A stretch of DNA of 64,000 bases from Luteococcus sp038433155 (GTDB lineage Bacteria; Actinomycetota; Actinomycetes; Propionibacteriales; Propionibacteriaceae): contig NZ_JBCDMW010000004.1 in the NCBI RefSeq assembly GCF_038433155.1, positions 1-64,000 of the forward strand, given 5' to 3'. The translations under genes were made by a program, and so were the position numbers. Below the pieces are notes generated by a model. That model ran no database searches. It saw only the letters and a program-made list of their open reading frames with translations, and had not been told where the DNA came from. Below, in pieces: positions 17,007 to 25,371 of the stretch. The stretch's first letter is position 1, and each line of letters starts with the position of its first letter.

Positions 17007-17349
17007 CAACCCTTGCCAACCAGGGTGCCCGAGCCCGAGTGGGCTTCGACAGACTCGGCCCTCCTGGTAGGACTTGCTGCCTTGGTGGTCCCGGTCTTTC
17101 GATCTGGTGGCCTCGACAGACTGGGCCTTCCTGGTACGGCTTCCTGCCTGGGTGGCTACCGTGCTCGGCCCGGGTTGCGCTCGCCAGAATTGGACGTTGT
17201 GGTCGGAGTCGTGTCGTGGTGACCACGGTCTCCGAGCATTTCGAGCGTCGAAAGCAGTCGGCGGACTTCATATGGACGTCTACCGGTAGCCCTGACGATC
17301 CGCGCGTCCGCAGAGGCGAAACGAGTCCACCCTTCAACATGAGTATCGG

Positions 17350-17443
17350 CGTCGGGTCCGCAGCCTCGCAGCGCGGTTCCGCGAGAAGACGCGAGCGAGC
17401 GAGCGTCGACGAGACGCAGCGCCAGAGGCTGCCGGCCCGGCGG
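17350..17443 (-). repeat. 93 bp repeat, copy 4 (inverted)
   Basis: Same element in the opposite orientation: GCGGTTCCGCGAGAAGACGC, then GAGCGAGCGAGCGTCGACGA and GACGCAGCGCCAGAGGC. With copies 1-3 it makes a long-range inverted repeat across the array. Confidence 0.85.
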
Positions 17444-17571
17444 CGAGCCATCCACTATTGCGACACGCTCCCCACGACAGTGCTTTGCGTCTGCATTCGG
17501 TGCCCCATCGAGCGTCTAGTAGAATTCTCGGCGTACTGACCGCTGGAATCACAGTGATGTGTTTTACGTGA

Positions 17572-17587
17572 TGTTTCACGTGGAACA
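17572..17587. promoter_or_regulatory. parS: parS site before parA (one mismatch)
   Basis: TGTTTCACGTGGAACA matches 15 of 16 bases of consensus. A partial second site, TGTTTTACGTGA, starts at 17560 and overlaps it. It lies 59 bp before parA, where ParB could both nucleate and autoregulate. Confidence 0.88.
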
Positions 17588-17646
17588 TCGACGCTGACCT
17601 TCCCCGAGACCGCGGTTGTCAGGCGAGACGAAGGGCAGAACCACCA

Positions 17647-18513
17647 GTGAGCAGCGCGACCTCTACGCAGCGTCCTGCGGGAACGCCCCGAATCATCCCC
17701 CGCGATGAAAAGCGCGACTTTCCGAAGCCTTCGGATCCCCGGGTGATGGTAGTGGTGAACCAGAAGGGCGGGGTCGGCAAGACCACCACGACGGTGAATC
17801 TGGCCGCTTCCCTGGCCAATGGGGGCCTCAAGGTGTTGGTCCTGGATCTCGACCCCCAAGGAAATGCGTCCACGGCTCTGGGAGTGGACCATGGACCAGG
17901 CACACCTGGCACCTACGAGGTGCTGATGGACGGCGTACCGCTGGCCGACGTCGTGGTCGACTCTCCGGAGGCGCCCGGCCTGCAAGCCGTTCCCGCGACA
18001 GTTGATCTTGCTGGAGCCGAACTGCAGTTGGTGCAGATGGTGGGCCGCGAACAGCGGTTGGCCCGCGCCATTCGGGCCTACCTCAAGGACCACGACGTCG
18101 ACTACATCCTGTTCGACTGCCCGCCGTCGCTGGGGCTGCTCACCCTGAATGCCCTGGTGGCGGCCGGGGAGATCATCATCCCGATCCAGTGCGAGTACTA
18201 CGCCCTGGAGGGTGTCTCCCAACTGATGAACACCATCGGCGTCGTGCAACGGGAACTCAATCCTGATCTTGATCTCTCCACGGTGCTGCTCACCATGTTC
18301 GACGCCCGCACCAAGCTCTCGGCCCAGGTGGCTCGCGAGGTGCGGCGCTACTTCAGTGACCAGACCCTGAACGCCCAGATTCCCCGCAGCGTACGGATTG
18401 CCGAGGCACCCAGCTACGGCCAGACCCTGCTCCAGTTCGACCCGACCTCCGCCGGTGCCAAGGCCTATTGGCGTGCCGCGCAGGAGATCGCCAACCGTGG
18501 AAAGGCGCGTTGA
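17647..18513 (+). CDS. parA: chromosome partitioning ATPase ParA/Soj
   Basis: Walker-type ATPase that binds DNA nonspecifically and drives ParB-parS segregation. The 288-residue protein has the deviant Walker A KGGVGKTT (40-47), LDLDPQGNAS (Walker A' region) and FDCPPSLGLLT (Walker B). The 30-residue N-terminal arm is basic and Pro-rich, as in other actinobacterial ParA proteins. GTG 17647 lies after GAAGGG. Its stop overlaps the parB start (TGATG). Confidence 0.96.
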   Translation: MSSATSTQRPAGTPRIIPRDEKRDFPKPSDPRVMVVVNQKGGVGKTTTTVNLAASLANGGLKVLVLDLDPQGNASTALGVDHGPGTPGTYEVLMDGVPLADVVVDSPEAPGLQAVPATVDLAGAELQLVQMVGREQRLARAIRAYLKDHDVDYILFDCPPSLGLLTLNALVAAGEIIIPIQCEYYALEGVSQLMNTIGVVQRELNPDLDLSTVLLTMFDARTKLSAQVAREVRRYFSDQTLNAQIPRSVRIAEAPSYGQTLLQFDPTSAGAKAYWRAAQEIANRGKAR

Positions 18514-19460
18514 TGCCCGCAAAACACCAGTCCGGACTGGGCCGAGGCCTGGGGGAACTCTTCCAGCGCACCGACGTCGACGAGGACTCCCGCCGCCCGG
18601 CCGGGGCGCTGGGTGATCCCGGTACGGCCGAGAGCCAGGAGCATGACCGCTCGGCGCCGCTGGAGGATGGCTCGTACTTCCAGCTGATCCCGGTTGACCA
18701 GATCCGCCCCAATCCCAAGCAGCCTCGCACGGTCTTCGACGAAGACGCACTGCAGGAACTGGTGGAGTCGATCAAGGAGGTCGGCGTCCTCCAGCCGATC
18801 GTCGTGCGCAAGGTTGACCAAGATCAATTCGAGTTGATCATGGGTGAACGGCGCTGGCGAGCCACTCGGGAAGCCGGTCTGGAGCGGGTGCCGGCGATCG
18901 TTCGCGGTACCGATGACGGTGACCTGCTGCGCGACGCCCTGCTGGAGAACTTGCACCGGGCCCAGCTGAACCCGCTGGAAGAGGCCGCTGCCTACCAGCA
19001 GATGCTGAGCGACTTCGGCTGCACCCAGGAGGAATTGGCAACCAAGATCAAGCGGTCCCGTCCCCAGATCTCCAACACCATCCGGCTGCTCCGGTTGCCG
19101 GCCCCGGTGCAGCGACGGGTGGCGGCCGGGGTGCTCTCCGCTGGCCACGCCCGGGCACTGCTGATGGTGGAGGACCCGGTGGCCCAGGAGCGCCTGGCCC
19201 AGCGGATCGTGGCCGAAGGGCTGTCGGTGCGCGCCGTGGAGGAGATCGTCGCGCTGGGCGGTGCCGAGGCCGGACCAGAGCGCCGGACCCGGGCCCCGAA
19301 GGAGCCGTCGCCGCGTGCGCTGGAGCTGTCAAACTCCTTGTCAGACCACTTTGACACCCGGGTCAAGGTGGACATTGGCCGCAAGCGGGGCAAGATCACC
19401 ATCGAGTTCGCCAGCGAGGATGACCTGGAGCGGATCCTCAACATCGTCAATGGACAGTGA
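18513..19460 (+). CDS. parB: chromosome partitioning protein ParB
   Basis: CTPase clamp that binds parS. The 315-residue protein starts MPAKHQSGLGRGLGELF (ParA-interaction region), has the ParB/Srx CTP-binding motifs near GVLQPIVVRK and GERRWRAT, then ENLHRAQLNPLEEAAAYQQM, the helix-turn-helix ELATKIKRSRPQISNTIRLL, and a C-terminal dimer domain ending FASEDDLERILNIV. ATG 18513 overlaps the parA stop by one base; the longer frame from 18468 is antisupported by that overlap. Four parS-like sites lie within 3.4 kb. Confidence 0.97.
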   Translation: MPAKHQSGLGRGLGELFQRTDVDEDSRRPAGALGDPGTAESQEHDRSAPLEDGSYFQLIPVDQIRPNPKQPRTVFDEDALQELVESIKEVGVLQPIVVRKVDQDQFELIMGERRWRATREAGLERVPAIVRGTDDGDLLRDALLENLHRAQLNPLEEAAAYQQMLSDFGCTQEELATKIKRSRPQISNTIRLLRLPAPVQRRVAAGVLSAGHARALLMVEDPVAQERLAQRIVAEGLSVRAVEEIVALGGAEAGPERRTRAPKEPSPRALELSNSLSDHFDTRVKVDIGRKRGKITIEFASEDDLERILNIVNGQ

Positions 19461-19480
19461 CCAACTCAGGCATTAAATAG

Positions 19481-19518
19481 ATTTGGGGCTTTGTCGACAA
19501 TTCGACAAAGCCCCAAAT
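19481..19518. terminator. bidirectional terminator between parB and the DUF3817 gene
   Basis: A perfect 17 bp stem (ATTTGGGGCTTTGTCGA / TCGACAAAGCCCCAAAT) with a 4-base loop lies between convergent genes. It is A/T-flanked on both sides and can act in both directions. Confidence 0.9.
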
Positions 19519-19583
19519 GGTTGGTTGATGGACTTCGGCTACGGGTGGCGCAGAGTCGGTGGCACCCATGTGCCCGAGAGTTC

Positions 19584-19976
19584 TCAGGCGTCGAGACTCC
19601 CCATGCGTCGCGACCAGTCCGCCAGCTTGGCCTGCACGTCCTTGCGCGCGGAGTGCTCGGCGACAAAGGAGAGGAAGGGGACGGTGCCGGCCAGGGCGAT
19701 CAGCAGCAGGCGCTTCCAGGACCAGCGGGCCCGACGGCCAAGGTCATAGGCGGTGATCAACAGCCCCATGTAGAGCCAGCCGTGGGGCAGGCCGGTCCAG
19801 GTGACCACCGTGTCATTGTCGGCCAGGTACTTCATAGGCATGCCCACGCACACCAGCACCACCAGCAGGATGCCGGTCACATAGGCGAAGAAACGGTAGC
19901 GACCCAGGGCGCCGCGCAGCCCGCGCAGATCATTCTCGTCCAGGTCGTCGAGGTAGTCGTCAGGAGTCTCAGTCAC
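19584..19976 (-). CDS. DUF3817 integral membrane protein
   Basis: A 130-residue protein of the DUF3817 family, common next to SURF1 in actinobacteria. An acidic N-terminus (PDDYLDDLDENDLRG) is followed by three helices: YRFFAYVTGILLVVLVCVGMP with the family motif KYL, GLPHGWLYMGLLITAYDLG, and WKRLLLIALAGTVPFLSFVAE. Function unknown. GTG 19976 lies 10 bases after the SURF1 stop, so it is the last gene of ddl-SURF1-DUF3817. Confidence 0.88.
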   Translation of the reverse strand: MTETPDDYLDDLDENDLRGLRGALGRYRFFAYVTGILLVVLVCVGMPMKYLADNDTVVTWTGLPHGWLYMGLLITAYDLGRRARWSWKRLLLIALAGTVPFLSFVAEHSARKDVQAKLADWSRRMGSLDA

Positions 19977-19986
19977 GGGGCCAAGC

Positions 19987-20679
19987 CTACCCAGCGTCGG
20001 CGGAACGCCCCACCGCTCGCACGCCGGCGGCGGTGGCCACCGCCCCGAAGGCCGCGAAGGCCCACCACTGCAGGGCATAGCCACGGTTGCGGGTCGTGCC
20101 GCCGCCCACGTCGGGAATCACCGGAACCGCCTCGCCCAGACCCTGCGCGCGCGCGGGCTCGCCGGGTTGGGTGATGAAGCCGTCCAGCATGGGCGCCGGC
20201 CACAGCTGGGCCAGCTGTTCCAGCCGGACGCTGGCCAGGGTGCCGGCCGGGGCGCCCGCGGGCACCGGCTGCGTGCCGCGGGACTGGGTGGGCAGGATCA
20301 AACCGGTCACCTGCTGTGCCCCGGCAGGAGCGGCTGGAACGGCCTGGCCCTGACCGACGGTGCCCCGGACGACGGCCACCGTGTGGCCCTGGTTGGTACG
20401 AAAGGCGCTGACCACCTGCAGCGGGTACTCGGTTCCCGCCAGCACCTGCTTGCCCGGGAGGTACTGGCCGGTGGTCGTGACCTGCCGGCCGTAGAGATCA
20501 CCCACCTTGCCCCCGGTGAGGCTCTGTTCCAGATCGACGGCGGGAGCGGCGGCCCGCTGGGCCGCGCTGCCGTCGGCCTGGGACTGGAAGACCTGCATCT
20601 GCCACAGCCCCAGGAAGACCATGAACAGGGTCAGGGCCCCGCCCAGCAGAGCCACGAGGAGCTGTTTGATCTTGGTCAT
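19987..20679 (-). CDS. SURF1 family protein
   Basis: Cytochrome c oxidase assembly factor, thought to help heme a insertion. The 230-residue protein has the SURF1 pattern of two helices at the ends (LLVALLGGALTLFMVFLGLWQM near 8-29 and GYALQWWAFAAFGAVATAAGV near the C-terminus) with an extracytoplasmic domain between; LGLWQM and YALQWWAFA are signature segments. It overlaps the stop of the ligase gene by ATGA. Confidence 0.92.
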   Translation of the reverse strand: MTKIKQLLVALLGGALTLFMVFLGLWQMQVFQSQADGSAAQRAAAPAVDLEQSLTGGKVGDLYGRQVTTTGQYLPGKQVLAGTEYPLQVVSAFRTNQGHTVAVVRGTVGQGQAVPAAPAGAQQVTGLILPTQSRGTQPVPAGAPAGTLASVRLEQLAQLWPAPMLDGFITQPGEPARAQGLGEAVPVIPDVGGGTTRNRGYALQWWAFAAFGAVATAAGVRAVGRSADAG

Positions 20680-21716
20680 CTCTCGGCGGCCTCCTGGACC
20701 AGCGTGCTGTAGAGCTTTCCAAGATCAAGTTCTGCTGCCTCCATGGCCAGCGGGGCCAGAGAGGTCTCGGTCATCCCGGGGGCCGTGTTGGCCTCCAGGA
20801 ACCAGGGCTCACCGTTGTCGTCGACGATCATGTCCACCCGTACGACGCCGTCGAGGTGCAGGGCCTCCACCACGCCCCGGGCCAGTGCGTCGGCCTTCGC
20901 GGCGGCGGATTCGTCCAGCTCGGCGGGTACCAGGAAGCGGGTGAAGCCGGCGGTGTAGCGCGCGTCGTAGTCATAGATGCCGGACTCGGGGCGGATCTCC
21001 ACCGCGGGGAGCACCCGGGTGCGTTCCTTGCCCACCAGGATGGTGACGGCCACCTCGGTGCCGGCGACGAATTCCTCCACCACCGCGACCGGGCCATAGG
21101 CATAGGCGGCCACCAGCGCCACCCGGAGCTCGTCCATGGAGTTGACCTTGGTGGTGCCCAGGGCGGAGCCGCTGCGGGCGGGCTTCACGATCAACGGGAA
21201 GCCGAGCCGCTCGCCCAGCGCGTCCACCAGGGCGTCGGCCCCCAGCTCCCGGAAGATGTCGTGCGGCAGGGCGACCTGTTCCGGCGCCTTCCAGCCGTAG
21301 CGGCCGACGACGGTCCCGGCGACCGACTTGTCGAAGGTGGTGCGGCAGGCGGCTCCGCTGCAGCCGACGAAGGGCACCCCCAGCAGTTGCAGCACCTCCC
21401 GGACCGCACCGTCCTCGCCCAGCCCGCCATGCAGCATCGGCACCACGACGGGCCGGTCCAGCCCCCGCAAAAGGCCGACCAGATCGGAATTGATGTCGGA
21501 CTCGATCACTCGGTGGCCGGCACGGCGCAGGGCCTGCGCCACCCGACGGCCGGAACGCAGGGAGACGTCGCGCTCATGCGAGAGGCCACCGGCGAGCACC
21601 ACGACGGGTGCCAGGGCTTGCTCGGCTCCCTTGTCCTGCGGGGCGCCGTCCACCTGCTCGGCCACGGGGGTCTGCGCTTCCTGGGTGGGGCGTTCGTCGG
21701 TGACGGGATCGGACAT
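20676..21716 (-). CDS. D-alanine--D-alanine ligase family protein (ATP-grasp)
   Basis: ATP-dependent dipeptide ligase; 346 residues. Visible are VVLAGGLSHERDVSLRSG (N-terminal substrate loop), PMLHGGLGEDGAVREVL, CRTTFDKSV, FPLIVKPARSGSALGTTKV (ATP-grasp lid), VVEEFV.GTEVAVTIL and FLEANTAPGMTETSL (metal/substrate site). About 40 extra residues rich in Glu, Pro and Gln precede the domain. ATG at 21716 is used. It may be the cell-wall Ddl or a paralogue with another amino acid preference; its partner genes (SURF1, DUF3817) do not tell. Confidence 0.85.
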   Translation of the reverse strand: MSDPVTDERPTQEAQTPVAEQVDGAPQDKGAEQALAPVVVLAGGLSHERDVSLRSGRRVAQALRRAGHRVIESDINSDLVGLLRGLDRPVVVPMLHGGLGEDGAVREVLQLLGVPFVGCSGAACRTTFDKSVAGTVVGRYGWKAPEQVALPHDIFRELGADALVDALGERLGFPLIVKPARSGSALGTTKVNSMDELRVALVAAYAYGPVAVVEEFVAGTEVAVTILVGKERTRVLPAVEIRPESGIYDYDARYTAGFTRFLVPAELDESAAAKADALARGVVEALHLDGVVRVDMIVDDNGEPWFLEANTAPGMTETSLAPLAMEAAELDLGKLYSTLVQEAAER

Positions 21717-21856
21717 GCTGTGCCTTCCGGTGATTCTGGGGGTGGTGCTGGGCAACCATGATGTGGAGCTGCTTTGTGGGAGCTGTTCCGTGGTGGAGCT
21801 TTTCCGTTGTGGCGAAGGGGGTGGGCACCCCGGGGTGGTGAGGGGTCTGGTGCGGG

Positions 21857-23167
21857 TCAGAGGGTCTCGGGCGCTGGTCCGTCGATGCGACGGTGCACCG
21901 GGGAGGTGCCCAGGCCGAAGGTGTGGTGCAGGTCCAGCTCCCGGTTGACCACGTCGGCCAGCCGGCGCACCCCCTCCCGGATCCGGTCCGGGGGCGGGTA
22001 GCAATAGCTCAGCCGCATGTTGCGGCTGCCCAGGCCATCGGCGTAGAAGGCGGTGCCGGGGGTGTAGGCCACCCGGGCGGTGACGGCGCGGGGGAGCATG
22101 GCCTGGGTGTCCAGGCCCTCCGGCAGGGTCACCCAGACGAAGAAGCCACCCTTCGGCTCGGTCCAGGTAGTGCCCTCGGGCATGTATTCCGCCAGCGCCT
22201 CCAGCATCGCGTCGCGGCGGGCCCGGTACATGTCCTTGAAGGTGACAATCTGGGCCTGCCAGTCGTGCTGGTCCAGGTAGGAGCTGACCGCGTACTGGCT
22301 GAAGACCGGCGGGCACAGGGTGGCGGCCTCCTGGGCCAGCACCAGCTTCTCCCGCACGGCGTGCGGCGCCAGCACCCAGCCAACCCGGAAGCCGGGGGCG
22401 AAGGTCTTGGAGAAGGAACCCAGGTAGATGACCTGCTCGTCGTCCAGGGAGCGGATGGCCGGCACCGGCTCCGAGTCCAGGGTGAGCAGGCCGTAGGGGT
22501 TGTCCTCCACCACCAGGATGTCCAGCTCACGGCAGACCGCCAGCAGCTCGCGGCGGCGTTCCAGCGTCTGGGTGATGCCCGACGGGTTGTTGAAGTTGGG
22601 GATGGTGTAGAGGAACTTGGGCTTCTTGCCGGCCGCGGCACAGGCCTCGGCGGCGGCGCGCAGCGCGTCGGGTTGCAGGCCGGACTCGTCCATGGCGACG
22701 TGGACCACCTCGCACTGGTAACTGCCGAAGGTGCTCAACGCCCCCACATAGCTGGGTGCCTCGGTGAGGATCACGTCGCCGGGATTGCAGAAGATCCGGG
22801 TGACCAGGTCCAGTCCCTGCTGGGAGCCGCAGGTGATGGTGATGTCGTCGGCGTGGGCGTTGATTCCCTCCAGCGCCATCACCTCACAGATCTGCTCCCG
22901 CAGGAAGGGTTCGCCCTGGCCGGAGCCGTACTGCATGGCCTGCTGGCCGCGGGTCATCACCAGGCCGGAGAGGGCGTCGGCCACCACATTCAGCGGGAGG
23001 TCGGCGATGTTGGGCATGCCGCCCGCCAGCGAGACCACCTCCGGCCGGTTGGCCACCGCGAACAGGGCGCGTACCGCGGAGGCTCGCATCCCGTGGGTGC
23101 GGTCGGAATAGCTGGAATGGTAACGGTCCAGCCGGGTGTCTCGTCGTTGGGGTTCAGGCAGGCTCAC
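21857..23167 (-). CDS. PLP-dependent aminotransferase, class I/II (LysN/2-aminoadipate-like)
   Basis: Fold-type I aminotransferase of 436 residues. Seen are VSLAGGMPN (start of the core), YGSGQGEPFLREQI, ITCGSQQGLDLVTRIF, NPGDVILTEAPSYVGAL, IPNFNNPSGIT, VVEDNPYGLL and the PLP lysine in YLGSFSKTFAPGFRVGW, with RLSYCYPPPDRIREGVRRL near the end. It resembles the enzymatic half of MocR proteins and 2-aminoadipate/valine-pyruvate transaminases; no DNA-binding domain. GTG 23167 fits the family start. The 140 bp gap to the ligase gene holds that gene's promoter. Confidence 0.92.
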   Translation of the reverse strand: MSLPEPQRRDTRLDRYHSSYSDRTHGMRASAVRALFAVANRPEVVSLAGGMPNIADLPLNVVADALSGLVMTRGQQAMQYGSGQGEPFLREQICEVMALEGINAHADDITITCGSQQGLDLVTRIFCNPGDVILTEAPSYVGALSTFGSYQCEVVHVAMDESGLQPDALRAAAEACAAAGKKPKFLYTIPNFNNPSGITQTLERRRELLAVCRELDILVVEDNPYGLLTLDSEPVPAIRSLDDEQVIYLGSFSKTFAPGFRVGWVLAPHAVREKLVLAQEAATLCPPVFSQYAVSSYLDQHDWQAQIVTFKDMYRARRDAMLEALAEYMPEGTTWTEPKGGFFVWVTLPEGLDTQAMLPRAVTARVAYTPGTAFYADGLGSRNMRLSYCYPPPDRIREGVRRLADVVNRELDLHHTFGLGTSPVHRRIDGPAPETL

Positions 23168-23321
23168 GCCCCTACTCTGCCACGCCGCGCCAGTGCGTGG
23201 ACGCGTGCTCACCGTGCAGGGCGCGGTTCTTGCGGCTTGCCGTCGGGCTGCGGAGCGGGCCAGTAGCATGGCAGGCGCCGGCGGGCGACGGGGCCGTCGG
23301 CCTGGCTGGTGGGAGGCGACG

Positions 23322-23945
23322 ATGGGACGCGGGAGCAGGGTGCACGCGGTGGTCCCCGGGGATCTGGCGGGGCTGTTGCCCGGCTGTCAGGGCCATCCCG
23401 AGCTGGAGTACGCCCTGCATGACCCCGCGGCGGGATGGGCGCGGGCGGCCATGGCCCAGTGGGGGCTGTGTGGCGTGGCGATGCACGACGAACAGGACGC
23501 CCCGGTGGCCCAGGCGCTGGTCTGTCCCGGGCTGAACCTGCCCCCCGAGCACCCGCTGGTGCACTGGTCCAAACTGCCCGACGCGGCCTATCTGCTGGCA
23601 CTGGTCACCCACACGGACGACGACGAGGCGGCGCATGCCCAGGTCAGGCTGCTGGTGCAGGGCTTGGCGCGGCACCTGCACGGCCAGGTGGACACCCTGG
23701 AGGCCGTCGGACGCCATGCCGCCCCCAGCTGTCTGGAGCCGCCGGTGGGCTGGCTGACCGCCGCGGGTTTCCAACCCGTCGACGAGTTCCGGGCCGACGG
23801 CTGCCAACGGCTCCGCCTGGACCTGGGCACCACCGTGCGCTGGCGGCCCGACCTGGCGCGGGCCTGGCACCTGCTGGGCGGCCTGGTGCCGCGTCCGGTG
23901 CCGCCGGCCGAACCCACCGGGCGGCAGGGCCGCACTCAGCAGTAG
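23322..23945 (+). CDS. GNAT-like protein of the parB neighbourhood
   Basis: A 207-residue protein. The arrangement ...ALVCPGLNLPPEHPLVHWSKLPDAAYLLALVTHTDDD..., then CLEPPVGWLTAAGFQPVDEF and RLRLDL, resembles the acetyltransferase-like protein found near parB/trxA in mycobacteria and Streptomyces. The canonical Q-x-x-G-x-G/A acetyl-CoA loop is not evident, so it may not be a working acetyltransferase. ATG 23322 follows GGGAGG; the frame upstream to 23136 overlaps the divergent aminotransferase start. Family placement is by resemblance only. Confidence 0.65.
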   Translation: MGRGSRVHAVVPGDLAGLLPGCQGHPELEYALHDPAAGWARAAMAQWGLCGVAMHDEQDAPVAQALVCPGLNLPPEHPLVHWSKLPDAAYLLALVTHTDDDEAAHAQVRLLVQGLARHLHGQVDTLEAVGRHAAPSCLEPPVGWLTAAGFQPVDEFRADGCQRLRLDLGTTVRWRPDLARAWHLLGGLVPRPVPPAEPTGRQGRTQQ

Positions 23946-24111
23946 CACCGACAGGCGTCGCCTTGGCCCGGGTGGCCGCGGTGACCGGTTCCCAGCGTGC
24001 GGCTCGGCACTACGTGACTCGGGACAACTATCGCCGTGGTGGGACGCCGCTCTGGTTGGGCTGACCGTCGTCGATGACGGGGGGCGAGGGCGGTGCCCAC
24101 GGTGGACATGG

Positions 24112-24145
24112 CAAGGGCCCCGGTCTGCCGTGACCGGGGCCCTTG
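24112..24145. terminator. terminator after the Rpf-like gene
   Basis: CAAGGGCCCCGGT (24112-24124) and ACCGGGGCCCTTG (24133-24145) make a perfect 13 bp stem with an 8-base loop, 20 bp past the stop of the minus-strand Rpf-like gene and downstream of the plus-strand GNAT-like gene. It probably serves both. Confidence 0.88.
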
Positions 24146-24164
24146 GTGGGACAGCAGGGGTGGC

Positions 24165-24767
24165 TCAGGCCACGCGGACCTTCTGGCCGACCTTGATCAT
24201 GTTCGGGTTCTTGATGGTGGACTTGTTCAGCTTCCACACCTTCTGCCAGGAGCCGGCGCCCGAGCGCTTGGCGATCTTGCCCAGGGTGTCGCCGGGGCGC
24301 ACGGTCACGTACTTGGCGCCCTTGACCGACTTCACCGGGGCGGCCTTGGTGGTGGCCTTCTTCTTGGTGACCTTCACGGTCTTCACGCTGCTGGTGACGC
24401 TGCCGGTGTTGGCGGCCAGGCCATTGGCGCGGGTCAGGCCGGCGCGCTTGGAGCAGACGGGCCACGCGCCGGGGCCCTGGCCCTGCAGGGTCTTCTTGGC
24501 GATGGCGATCTGCTGCGCCTTGGTGGCCTTGTTGGCGGTGGGGGCGTACTTGCCGCCACCATAGGCCAGCCAGGTGGAGCGGGTGAACTGCAGGCCGCCG
24601 TAGAAACCGTTGCCGGTGTTGATCTGCCAGTTGCCGCCCGACTCGCACTGGGCCACGCGGTCCCAGACGGTGCCCGCGGCCTGGGCGGGGGCGGCAGCGC
24701 CGATGCCGACGCCAGCGCTCATGGCGGTCGCGGCGACCAGGGAAACGATGGTGGAAGTCTTCTTCAT
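24165..24767 (-). CDS. secreted resuscitation-promoting-factor-like transglycosylase with LysM
   Basis: A 200-residue exported peptidoglycan enzyme. Residues 1-31 are a signal peptide (KK, hydrophobic core, cleavage after AQA). An Rpf/transglycosylase-like domain follows: VWDRVAQCESGGNWQINTG with the catalytic Glu in CESGGNW, then FYGGLQFTRSTWLAYGG and QGPGAWPVCS. A Lys/Thr-rich linker leads to a C-terminal LysM (YVTVRPGDTLGKIAKRSG ... IKVGQKVRV). ATG 24767 is preferred to an upstream ATG/GTG frame, because the signal peptide starts there. Cleaves glycan strands and may promote regrowth from dormancy. Confidence 0.93.
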   Translation of the reverse strand: MKKTSTIVSLVAATAMSAGVGIGAAAPAQAAGTVWDRVAQCESGGNWQINTGNGFYGGLQFTRSTWLAYGGGKYAPTANKATKAQQIAIAKKTLQGQGPGAWPVCSKRAGLTRANGLAANTGSVTSSVKTVKVTKKKATTKAAPVKSVKGAKYVTVRPGDTLGKIAKRSGAGSWQKVWKLNKSTIKNPNMIKVGQKVRVA

Positions 24768-24933
24768 GAAGAACAACCTAAGCAATCCTGAGTAATTCTC
24801 AAAATCGCTCTCAGTGAATCGGGCGGCGTGGCGCGGGGGCAAGCCGGTGGGGATGCGCTATGTCACGCGGAAATTCATCAGTTGAGAGGCGCCTGAGAGC
24901 GTTCCGCTGACCGGCACCTCGGCCCCGCCACCG

Positions 24934-25371
24934 TCAGCCCCCGGCCACCGTCCGCCCGTCGACGTCCATCCGGACCGGGGTGGGAAATTCCACCGTCCGG
25001 GAGACCGTGCAGTCCCGCTCATGGGAGAGCCGCACCAGCCGTTCCACCAGCCCGGCCGCCTCGCGGGCGCGGTCATCGTCGCCGAAGACCAGGTGGAAGT
25101 CGGCCACCACGTCCCGCAGGCGGGCCCCGCCCGTCTCGTCGGTCATCTTCTGGGCGGAGACCTCCACCTCGAAGCTGGTGGGCTCGGTGCGCCTGGCGGT
25201 CACCACGTCGACGTCGATGGCGCTGCACCCGCCGATGGCGGCCAGCAGCAATTCCACCGGGGAGAAGACGTCGTCGCCCTGGCCCAGGCCGATGCTCACG
25301 CCCGCGGCATTGGTGGCCCGGTAGTTGCCGGTGCTGGTGCGGCTCAGCCGCACGCTGTGTCGGCCGCTCAC
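24934..25371 (-). CDS. OsmC family protein
   Basis: Thiol peroxidase-like protein of the OsmC/Ohr fold, 145 residues. Seen are SPVELLLAAIGGCSAIDV, which carries the family's first catalytic cysteine (GGCSAID), and RLSHERDCTVSRTV, which carries the second. This arrangement fits YhfA/OsmC-type proteins that reduce organic hydroperoxides. GTG 25371 overlaps the stop of the upstream membrane-protein gene (GTGA), so both are one unit. Confidence 0.9.
   Translation of the reverse strand: MSGRHSVRLSRTSTGNYRATNAAGVSIGLGQGDDVFSPVELLLAAIGGCSAIDVDVVTARRTEPTSFEVEVSAQKMTDETGGARLRDVVADFHLVFGDDDRAREAAGLVERLVRLSHERDCTVSRTVEFPTPVRMDVDGRTVAGG

Larger units (their letters stand above)
16137..17571. repeat. gene-free repeat array between parS sites
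   Basis: About 1.4 kb without a credible gene. It is built from many copies of the dispersed CCACGGTGGCCGAGCTTGTCGAGG element (in both orientations) and four copies of a ~93 bp element described separately. Long open frames cross it on both strands only because the repeats are high in GC and nearly stop-free; their translations are low-complexity (SLASPRGTA, RRGSARRRERAS) and recur with the repeats. It is bracketed by parS sites at 16121 and 17572, immediately before parA. Confidence 0.85.

Noticed and set aside
16211..17539. Several long open frames (e.g. 16498-17070, 16628-17539 plus; 16657-17451 minus) as genes
   Set aside because: They run through the 93 bp and short repeats; translations are repetitive Arg/Ser/Pro-rich, exist on both strands, and have no ribosome sites. 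They reflect repeat composition.
24768..24933. c-di-AMP (ydaO) riboswitch upstream of the Rpf-like gene
   Set aside because: Actinobacterial rpf genes often have one, but I could not recognise the conserved core in the 166 bp interval; a covariance-model search would decide.
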